Origin: Candidatus Mediterraneibacter stercorigallinarum | GTDB taxonomy: Bacteria; Bacillota; Clostridia; Lachnospirales; Lachnospiraceae | Direction of reading: 5' to 3' | Assembly: GCA_019116185.1 (NCBI GenBank) | Contig: DXCD01000026.1 | Location: forward strand, 1-9,085 | DNA length: 9,085 bases | Shown: positions 1 through 5,321 of the stretch, piece after piece | How positions within the stretch are numbered: position 1 is the first letter of the stretch | How the letters are laid out: each line of letters opens with the position of its first letter | Made by a program: the position numbers and the translations under genes | The notes under the pieces: model-generated | What the model was told of the DNA's origin: nothing | Database searches by the model: none | The model's input: only the letters and a program-made list of their open reading frames with translations

Positions 1-8
1 TTCTGTTC

Positions 9-131
9 TTAGCATAGTTCCGAATTTTGTAGTTTTACTTGCCTCGTGGAGCGGAGCCGAAGCCAGCCGTACACATGATCTGAATACGTCTTCGATATCC
101 CCGCTTCACTGTTTTCGTCCGATTTGCTCAT
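9..131 (-). other. 40-codon ORF in the 156-base region downstream of the Mo-hydroxylase operon; possible dispersed repeat tail
   Basis: The 156 bases between the end of the operon and the window edge hold no recognisable gene. The only open frame of note runs from an ATG at 131 to a TAA at 9-11, with no convincing ribosome binding site. Its translation ends in WLRLRSTRQVKLQNSELC. Another frame of the same DNA reads GFGSAPRGK and then stops. From memory, tails like these recur at the ends of small hypothetical proteins in Lachnospiraceae genomes, which would suggest a dispersed intergenic repeat rather than a real protein; this is recollection, not a search. No clear intrinsic terminator for the operon is visible in this stretch. 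Confidence 0.3.
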
Positions 132-156
132 TCTCAAAGCCCCGACAAATCCAGAT

Positions 157-2499
157 TTATTTCTCCTGCATCCCCCGGTACACTTTTTCTGCTGTCATGG
201 GCAGTTCTCTTATGATAACCCCCACCGCGTTCTGGATCGCGTTTGATATCGCCGGGGACGGTGTATTGATCACGATCTCCCCGATGGATTTTGCCCCGAA
301 TGGCCCTGTGGGCTCATAGCTGCTCTCAAATTCCACACGGATATTTCCCACGTCAAGGCGGCTGGGGATCTTATACTGCATGAAGGAATTGCTGTAATTC
401 TTTCCTTTTGCATTGTATACCACATCCTCGTAGAGCGCCATTCCGATTCCCTGGGCGATGCCGCCCTCGGTCTGGACACGGGCAAGATTCGGGTTCACGA
501 CTGTACCGCAGTCCACGACCGCCGCATAGTCCACCATCTCAACCACGCCGGTCTCTTTGTCAATCTCCACCTCTGCGATACCTGCCATAAACGGCGGGGG
601 CGATGTGGGAGAAGAAAATGCCTCACTTGCAGACAAAGGCGCATTACTGCTGCACATCACACGATTTCCGATATCTCTTCTGGAGATAGACTCTCCGGTC
701 TTCAGATTCGTCACTTTCTCTCCGTCAAACTCCACGTCATCCGAAGCGCATCCCAAATACTCTGCGCCGCGCTCACAGATCTTTGCGCGGAGCGTCTCGC
801 AGGTCTTTACGACAGCCATCCCGGTCACATAGGTGGTGCTGGACGCGTAAGATCCGCAGTCATAAGGCGAAGTATCTGTGTCCACACCGGACACGATGAT
901 ATCCTCCAGCTCGCAGTCCAGGCACTCTGCCGCCATCTGCGAAAGGATGGTGTCACATCCGGTCCCCATATCTGTGGCTCCGATCATCAGGCTGTAAAAG
1001 CCGTCGTCATTTACCTTGATGGCAACAGAACCTGTGTCTACACCGGAGATGCCGGACCCCTGCATTGCCATGGCAACGCCCACTCCGCGCACTTTGCCGT
1101 TCCCCATATCACGGCACGGATATTTCTCATCCCAGCCGATCATCTCTTTCGCGCGCTCCAGGCACCGGTCCAGGGCGCAGCTCTTCGCTGTCTCCCCATA
1201 ATACGCGGGCATAACCTGCCCTTCCCGTACCATATTCTTCTCGCGCAGGACAGTGGGATCCATTCCCAGCACCTGTGCAAGTTCATTTACCGCAGATTCT
1301 ACCGCAAAGATCCCCTGAGTAGCGCCGTAACCGCGGTATGCCCCTGCGGACATGACATTCGTATATACCACGTCATAAGTGAAACGGAACGCCTCTGCTT
1401 TCCCGTAGAGAGGGATCGATTTGTGCCCGGACAGCCCGACTGTTGTAGGACCGTGCTCTCCAAACGCGCCTGTATTTGAAAGAGTATAAAGGTCTATCCC
1501 CTTAATATTTCCTTCCTTGTCAGCTCCAAGGCGGACATGCATTTCCATCTCGTGCCGCGGCGAAGATGCGATCAGGGATTCCTCCCTTGTATAAATGATC
1601 TTCGCCGGCTTGCCTGTCTTCCAAGTCACGATCGCAGGATAGACCTCGGACACAGAAGTCTGCTTCGCTCCGAAACCGCCGCCGATCCTCGGCTTAACCA
1701 CTCGCACTTTATGCTTCGGGATGTCCAGTGCGTTGGCAAGGATACGACGGATATGGAACGGCACCTGAGTGGAAGACACTACGTTCAGCCTGCCGTAAGT
1801 ATCCAGATACGTATAAGTGCGGAACGTCTCCATCATTGCCTGCTGGTTCGCCTTTGTATGGTAGACACGGTCGATCACATAGTCGCAGGACGCCAGCACC
1901 TCCTCGATATCCCCGCTCTCGCTCACCTCATGCGCGCAAAGATTCCGCTTGTTATCTGCGCCCACCGGACAGAGGCTCTTCCAGTTCTCCTCCGGATGGA
2001 CAAGGATCGGATTATCTTTTGCCTTGCGGAAATCAAGAACCGGCTCCAGAACCTCGTACTTTACTTTGATCAGCTTCAGAGCCTTTTTCACAGCTTCTTC
2101 TGATGTCCCTGCCACGATCGCCGCCGCGTCTCCCACAAAGCGGACTCTCTGATCCAGGATCAGACGGTCATAAGGACTGGGCTCGGGATAAGTCTGCCCG
2201 GCCATTGTAAAACGCTTGTCCGGGCAGTCTTTATAGGTAAGGATGCACTCAATCCCCGGGACAGCCTCCGCCCTTGCAGTATTGATTTCCTTAATCAGCG
2301 CATGGGCATGAGGGCTTCTCAGCACCTTCACGATCAGGCAGTCTGAAGGAGCGAGGTCGTTTGTATAGACCGCTTTTCCTGTCACAAGGGCAGGAGCGTC
2401 CACCTTGGACACCGGCTGATTAACAATGCGGAGTTCCCCCGGATTCTTTCCAGTCCCGGATTCTCTTTGATCTTTTTTCTCAGTCGTCATCTCTGCCAT
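157..2499 (-). CDS. Molybdopterin-binding (large) subunit of a xanthine dehydrogenase-family hydroxylase
   Basis: Large catalytic subunit (780 aa) that would bind molybdopterin cytosine dinucleotide and hydroxylate a heterocyclic or aromatic substrate using water. The N-terminal a/b hammerhead region (about 24-155) is followed by the Mo-binding region. Visible motifs are GGGFGAK at 273-279, AYRGYG at 387-392, MGTG at 511-514, a clostridial-type TDTSPYDCGSYASSTTY at 541-557, and GAKSIGE at 735-741, whose E741 matches the catalytic glutamate (bovine Glu1261). E224 in MMETF aligns with substrate-binding Glu802 of bovine XDH, but K300 stands where bovine Arg880 would be. The start is the ATG at 2499, sharing one base with the stop of the FeS gene (TGATG) and preceded by GGAGG at 10 nt; an in-frame ATG at 2604 would only add 35 residues lying inside the FeS gene. 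Length is normal for a stand-alone large subunit. Family is certain; the substrate (purine, nicotinate-like or other) is not decided. Confidence 0.93.
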   Translation of the reverse strand: MAEMTTEKKDQRESGTGKNPGELRIVNQPVSKVDAPALVTGKAVYTNDLAPSDCLIVKVLRSPHAHALIKEINTARAEAVPGIECILTYKDCPDKRFTMAGQTYPEPSPYDRLILDQRVRFVGDAAAIVAGTSEEAVKKALKLIKVKYEVLEPVLDFRKAKDNPILVHPEENWKSLCPVGADNKRNLCAHEVSESGDIEEVLASCDYVIDRVYHTKANQQAMMETFRTYTYLDTYGRLNVVSSTQVPFHIRRILANALDIPKHKVRVVKPRIGGGFGAKQTSVSEVYPAIVTWKTGKPAKIIYTREESLIASSPRHEMEMHVRLGADKEGNIKGIDLYTLSNTGAFGEHGPTTVGLSGHKSIPLYGKAEAFRFTYDVVYTNVMSAGAYRGYGATQGIFAVESAVNELAQVLGMDPTVLREKNMVREGQVMPAYYGETAKSCALDRCLERAKEMIGWDEKYPCRDMGNGKVRGVGVAMAMQGSGISGVDTGSVAIKVNDDGFYSLMIGATDMGTGCDTILSQMAAECLDCELEDIIVSGVDTDTSPYDCGSYASSTTYVTGMAVVKTCETLRAKICERGAEYLGCASDDVEFDGEKVTNLKTGESISRRDIGNRVMCSSNAPLSASEAFSSPTSPPPFMAGIAEVEIDKETGVVEMVDYAAVVDCGTVVNPNLARVQTEGGIAQGIGMALYEDVVYNAKGKNYSNSFMQYKIPSRLDVGNIRVEFESSYEPTGPFGAKSIGEIVINTPSPAISNAIQNAVGVIIRELPMTAEKVYRGMQEK

Positions 2500-2990
2500 C
2501 ACGCCGTCGCCTCCCCTCTCTTCTGATCCTTTGTCTGCTCTGCCTTTGCCTGCATATATTTCTGGATGGCGCGGAGCTGCCCCATGTACCCGGTGCAGCG
2601 GCAAAGGTTCCCCGCCAGATATTCCTTGATCTCGTCAATGTCCGGATTCTCCAGTTCCCGGAACATGGCAAGTACATTCATAATAAATCCCGGAGAACAG
2701 AATCCGCACTGTTCCGCGCCTTCTCCCGCCAGAAACGCCCCGAACTCCGCCGCCTCTTTCTCAACGCCTTCCAGGGTTGTCACTTCATGCCCCGCGATCG
2801 ACGCCGCGAGCACGGAACAGGACAGGCGGGATTTCCCGTCGATCCATACAGTGCAAAGCCCGCAGTTGGTCGTCTCGCAGCCGCACTTCACACTCTTACA
2901 TCCGAGATCACGCAGCATATCCAGAAGAACGGTGTCCGCTCCGACCTCAGCTGTCACCTGTTTCTGATTTAAAACAAACTGTATCTCCAT
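2499..2990 (-). CDS. [2Fe-2S] iron-sulfur (small) subunit of the molybdenum hydroxylase
   Basis: Electron-transfer subunit (163 aa) carrying two [2Fe-2S] clusters between the Mo centre and FAD. The plant-ferredoxin-type N-terminal domain has C38-x4-C43-x2-C46-x11-C58. The C-terminal four-helix domain has C95GFC98 and C130RC132, with Q94 in the usual cofactor-contacting position before CGFC and the typical SPGF and GNLCRCTGY contexts. All eight cluster ligands are present, so the subunit looks intact and is of normal family length. Its ATG directly follows the TAG of the FAD gene with no spacer. The ribosome binding site GGAGG lies inside the end of that gene, 8 nt upstream, so the two genes are tightly coupled. 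Two further cysteines (C31, C36) sit just before the first cluster motif and are not standard ligands. Confidence 0.95.
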   Translation of the reverse strand: MEIQFVLNQKQVTAEVGADTVLLDMLRDLGCKSVKCGCETTNCGLCTVWIDGKSRLSCSVLAASIAGHEVTTLEGVEKEAAEFGAFLAGEGAEQCGFCSPGFIMNVLAMFRELENPDIDEIKEYLAGNLCRCTGYMGQLRAIQKYMQAKAEQTKDQKRGEATA

Positions 2991-3794
2991 CTATCTTCCC
3001 TCCGCCAGAATCGAACTCATTTCACGGCGGATCAGAACCTCCGCCAGATGCCTCCTGTACTCAGCGCTTCCTCTCATATTAGTCCCATATGTGAATTCTG
3101 ACGCCGCCTGCCGTGCATATTCCGCGATCATTTCCTCCGAGGCGTGATCCGGAATTTCCCACTGTTTTTCCAGAAGAGCCGCCTTCATCGGTCTCGCTCC
3201 CACGGAAAAATACCATGTCTCCTTCCCGTGAACCATTCCTGTGACAACAGAACAAGCGATCACCGGGAAATCTGTCTTCGTCTGCCGTATAGACTCATAG
3301 CGGAATTTTCTCTTGCTCTTTCTGACAATGACAGAGAGAAGGATATCCTTATCCGGTTTCCTGTTGACAAACTCTGAAAGCCGGATCGTCCCCCCGTTAT
3401 ACAGCTCCACAAATGTATCTAACGCAAGGAACGCAGTCAAAACATCCGAAAAACCGAACCTCCCGTGAATGCTGCCTCCCACGGTCGCCTGATTCCGGAA
3501 CTGGACTCCCACAATATGGCGGACCGATTCTGCTATCCCGTCTCCATACAGCTCTTTGAGCGCCTCGCATTCCTCGATCTGGCGCAGGGTACACATGGCG
3601 CCGATCTTAATCACATTGTCCGATTCCTCGATCTGGTCCAGCCCCAGATCCGACAGGTCGATCACAGTCTTAACTCTCGCGTTTCCAAGGCGCATCCACA
3701 TCATACCGCCCATAATGCGGCTGCTGCGCGCCTGATTCAGCTCGTACGCCTCCTCCAGCGTCTTTGCTTTCACATAATTACTGATCGTAAGCAC
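2991..3794 (-). CDS. FAD-binding (medium) subunit of the molybdenum hydroxylase
   Basis: Flavin subunit (267 aa) that would take electrons from the [2Fe-2S] subunit and pass them to NAD+ or another acceptor. The CoxM-type FAD-binding fold is shown by an N-terminal glycine motif (MGGMMWMRLG, 28-37), the second FAD motif NQATVGGSI (101-109) followed by SDVLTAFLALD (116-126), and the C-terminal GSAEYRRHLAEVL signature (242-254) of the CO dehydrogenase flavoprotein C-terminal domain. The start is GTG at 3792-3794, supported by AAGGAG 7 nt upstream. It is the first gene of the operon, so the order is FAD, FeS, Mo, as in coxMSL rather than E. coli xdhABC. It is at the short end for this family but has both FAD motifs and an intact C-terminus. 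Confidence 0.92.
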   Translation of the reverse strand: MLTISNYVKAKTLEEAYELNQARSSRIMGGMMWMRLGNARVKTVIDLSDLGLDQIEESDNVIKIGAMCTLRQIEECEALKELYGDGIAESVRHIVGVQFRNQATVGGSIHGRFGFSDVLTAFLALDTFVELYNGGTIRLSEFVNRKPDKDILLSVIVRKSKRKFRYESIRQTKTDFPVIACSVVTGMVHGKETWYFSVGARPMKAALLEKQWEIPDHASEEMIAEYARQAASEFTYGTNMRGSAEYRRHLAEVLIRREMSSILAEGR

Positions 3795-3814
3795 AATGGC
3801 TCTCCTTTCTCAAT

Positions 3815-3840
3815 TCTGCCGTCCGGTCCTCCTCGGCAGA
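3815..3840 (-). promoter_or_regulatory. Leader hairpin with an AGGAGG loop upstream of the FAD-subunit gene
   Basis: On the minus strand a perfect 7-bp stem (TCTGCCG/CGGCAGA) closes a 12-nt loop that contains AGGAGG. It lies just upstream of the real ribosome binding site (3802-3807) of the GTG-started FAD gene. No start codon at useful spacing follows the loop AGGAGG, so it may act as a decoy or standby site, or simply be an mRNA-stabilising hairpin. The pairing is seen in the sequence; any role is inference. Confidence 0.4.
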
Positions 3841-3893
3841 TCCATGTGGTGATAAATGAATATTACAAGATTTTATCGAACGCAAAACTGCGT

Positions 3894-3931
3894 AAAAAAA
3901 GTGCAAATGAGATTCCGGTCATTCACACTTT
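3894..3931 (-). promoter_or_regulatory. 13-bp dyad at the transcription start of the hydroxylase operon: operator or attenuator-like hairpin
   Basis: On the minus strand the arms at 3931-3919 and 3910-3898 pair over 13 bp (two adjacent G-U pairs in RNA) around an 8-nt loop. The 3' arm runs into seven T residues (3900-3894). Shape and T-tract resemble an intrinsic terminator, but the stem has only three G-C pairs and begins about five bases after the predicted start of transcription. It could therefore equally be a DNA operator for a repressor. A second small hairpin (ACGCA/TGCGT, 3880-3893) follows directly. Confidence 0.45.
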
Positions 3932-3941
3932 GAGCGGTCTA

Positions 3942-3970
3942 ATTCTATCACAGATCACGTATATTGTCAA
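3942..3970 (-). promoter_or_regulatory. Sigma-A-type promoter of the molybdenum hydroxylase operon
   Basis: On the minus strand a perfect -35 TTGACA (3970-3965) is separated by exactly 17 bp from the -10 TAGAAT (3947-3942), with an extended TG one base before the -10. Transcription should start near 3935, leaving an untranslated leader of about 140 nt before the GTG at 3794. Confidence 0.75.
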
Positions 3971-4026
3971 AGGATGCGCCGCTTTTTTAGGCCATCAGTT
4001 TTTCCATGCCGTTCTTTCCAAAACTG

Positions 4027-4055
4027 TTGACAGTATCTCCTGCCGGTGTTATGAT
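4027..4055 (+). promoter_or_regulatory. Sigma-A-type promoter of dapA and its riboswitch leader
   Basis: A perfect -35 TTGACA (4027-4032) is followed after 17 bp by the -10 TATGAT (4050-4055), with an extended TG one base before it. The predicted start near 4062 lies about 14 nt before the riboswitch P1 stem, and the leader to the dapA ATG is about 264 nt. It diverges from the hydroxylase promoter, with 56 bp between the two -35 boxes. Confidence 0.8.
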
Positions 4056-4075
4056 TTTTTTAAATATAGAAACGG

Positions 4076-4239
4076 AGATAGAGGTCGCATTTTTCATAAG
4101 TAGGGTGACGGATGTGCCAGGCACAGGGGAACTCATCCGAAAGGGGAAGATGCCGAAGGGGCAGAGCGCCTGGAGCTTTGTTCCTGGGCATGCCGCGAAC
4201 AGCGGCATGACTGTCATCGCAGGATGGAGAGCTATCTGG
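4076..4239 (+). promoter_or_regulatory. Lysine riboswitch (L-box) in the dapA leader
   Basis: The region carries conserved L-box blocks in the right order: AGATAGAGGTCGC at the 5' side, CCGAAAGGGGAAGATGCCGAAG in the middle (split at 4137-4158), then ACTGTC and GGAGAGCTATCT at the 3' side. P1 is closed by AGATAG (4076-4081) with CTATCT (4232-4237). Internal helices are visible, including TGTGCC/GGCACA, GGATG/CATCC and a perfect 8-bp CATGCCGC/GCGGCATG stem at 4189-4209. The family binds L-lysine and normally shuts off expression when lysine is plentiful, which fits its place before a lysine-pathway gene. Recognition is from memory of the consensus; a covariance-model search for the Lysine family would settle the exact boundaries. 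Confidence 0.93.
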
Positions 4240-4257
4240 TATACGCAGTGTATATTT

Positions 4258-4285
4258 GGAGACGGCGCATCTTGCCGTTTCTTTT
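4258..4285 (+). terminator. Expression-platform intrinsic terminator of the lysine riboswitch
   Basis: GGAGACGGC (4258-4266) pairs with GCCGTTTCT (4274-4282), nine pairs including two G-U, around a 7-nt loop. The 3' arm runs into TTTT (4282-4285). It lies between the aptamer and the dapA ribosome binding site, where an L-box off-switch is expected. An alternative hairpin centred on TATAC/GTATA (4240-4254) can extend into both the P1 3' strand and the base of this terminator, and is a possible antiterminator; that part is inference. Confidence 0.7.
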
Positions 4286-4325
4286 ACTGTTCACTATATC
4301 CACATATCAAGAGGAGGAATAAAGA

Positions 4326-5210
4326 ATGGCAATTTTTAAGGGTGCAGGTGTAGCGATCGTTACTCCCATGAAAGAAAACCTGGAGATCAACTATGACAAA
4401 CTGGATGAGATGCTTGAGGAGCAGATCGCCGGAGGCACAGATGCCATCATCATCTGCGGCACAACAGGAGAATCCGCTACCATGACAGAAGAAGAACACA
4501 GCGAGGCGATCCGTTTTACAGTCGAGCGCGTGAAACACAGGATTCCCGTTATCGCAGGTACCGGATCCAACTGTACAAGAACCGCTGTCGAGCTCTCTAA
4601 AGAGGCAGAAAAAGACGGGGCTGACGGTCTTCTTCTGGTAACTCCGTACTATAATAAAGCAACACAGAATGGTCTCATTGCCCATTACACACAGATCTGC
4701 AGCGAGGTGAACCTTCCTGCAATCCTGTACAACGTGCCCAGCAGAACCGGCTGTAATATCCAGCCGCAGACACTGGCGCAGCTTGTCAAAAATGTAGATA
4801 ACATCGTGGGCGTGAAAGAAGCTTCCGGAAATATCGGTGCTGTCGCCCAGATCATGCATCTCTGCGACGGGAACATTGACCTGTACTCCGGCAACGACGA
4901 CCAGGTCGTACCGCTCCTTTCACTGGGCGGTATCGGAGTGATCTCCGTGCTTTCAAACATAGCGCCGGCTTATGTTCACGACATGGTATACAGATACCTC
5001 TCCGGCGATGTGGAAGGCAGCTGCAAGATGCAGCTTGATGCTCTCCCGATGTGTGATGCACTCTTCTGTGAGGTAAACCCGATCCCGGTCAAAGCAGCGC
5101 TGAACCTGATGGGTAAAGAAGTCGGACCCCTGAGAGCTCCGCTGACAGAGATTGAGCCTGCGCACAAAGAACAGCTTGAGAAGGCAATGAAAGATTTCGG
5201 ACTTCTGTAA
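4326..5210 (+). CDS. dapA: 4-hydroxy-tetrahydrodipicolinate synthase
   Basis: Condenses pyruvate with L-aspartate-4-semialdehyde, the first committed step of the diaminopimelate/lysine pathway, in the cytoplasm; the product feeds peptidoglycan and protein synthesis. The 294-residue protein is full length for this TIM-barrel aldolase family. Visible residues are the GTTGE pyruvate-binding motif at 45-49, Y109 in PYYNK, Y135 and R140 in YNVPSRTG, and the Schiff-base lysine K164 in VGVKEASGN. The ATG has AGGAGG 8 nt upstream (4312-4317). The gene stands alone, with its own promoter and lysine riboswitch before it and a strong terminator after it, so it is expected to be repressed by lysine. Other members of the family (N-acetylneuraminate lyase, KDG aldolase) are less likely given R140 and the riboswitch. 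Confidence 0.97.
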   Translation: MAIFKGAGVAIVTPMKENLEINYDKLDEMLEEQIAGGTDAIIICGTTGESATMTEEEHSEAIRFTVERVKHRIPVIAGTGSNCTRTAVELSKEAEKDGADGLLLVTPYYNKATQNGLIAHYTQICSEVNLPAILYNVPSRTGCNIQPQTLAQLVKNVDNIVGVKEASGNIGAVAQIMHLCDGNIDLYSGNDDQVVPLLSLGGIGVISVLSNIAPAYVHDMVYRYLSGDVEGSCKMQLDALPMCDALFCEVNPIPVKAALNLMGKEVGPLRAPLTEIEPAHKEQLEKAMKDFGLL

Positions 5211-5225
5211 ATCCAGTTTTATAAT

Positions 5226-5277
5226 AAAGCAGCACGGTTTTCCCGGACATATTATTTCCGGACCGTGCTGCTTTTTT
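5226..5277. terminator. Intrinsic terminator after dapA, probably bidirectional
   Basis: A 13-bp perfect stem (5226-5238 with 5262-5274) contains GCAGCACGGT/ACCGTGCTGC and runs into a six-T tract on the plus strand (5272-5277). The loop holds a second small CCGG/CCGG helix. It starts 16 nt after the dapA stop. On the minus strand the same hairpin is followed by TTTATTAT and lies about 45 nt beyond the stop of the convergent membrane-protein gene, so it may end both transcripts. Confidence 0.93.
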
Positions 5278-5321
5278 CTTCTGTCCGCCTTGTTTCAGTA
5301 CGCACTTCTTCTTTCAGAAAT

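Noticed and set aside
1537..2103. 188-codon open frame on the plus strand
   Set aside because: It is antisense to the molybdopterin subunit gene, has no recognisable domain, and its composition reflects the codon bias of the real gene.
2500..2604. In-frame 35-residue N-terminal extension of the molybdopterin subunit
   Set aside because: It lies wholly inside the [2Fe-2S] gene, reads as an out-of-frame translation of it, and the ATG at 2499 has a TGATG overlap and a GGAGG site.
3863..3922. 19-residue leader peptide (ATG at 3922, TAA at 3863) as an attenuator ORF
   Set aside because: It has no ribosome binding site, its start sits within the dyad, and it has no run of regulatory codons.
3465..4103. 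212-codon open frame on the plus strand
   Set aside because: It runs antisense through the FAD-subunit gene and then through both divergent promoters, with no family match.
4006..4353. 115-codon open frame on the plus strand
   Set aside because: It reads through the dapA promoter, the lysine riboswitch and the terminator and ends inside dapA in another frame.
4284..4859. 191-codon open frame on the minus strand
   Set aside because: It is antisense to dapA, and its cysteine- and histidine-rich product resembles no protein family.
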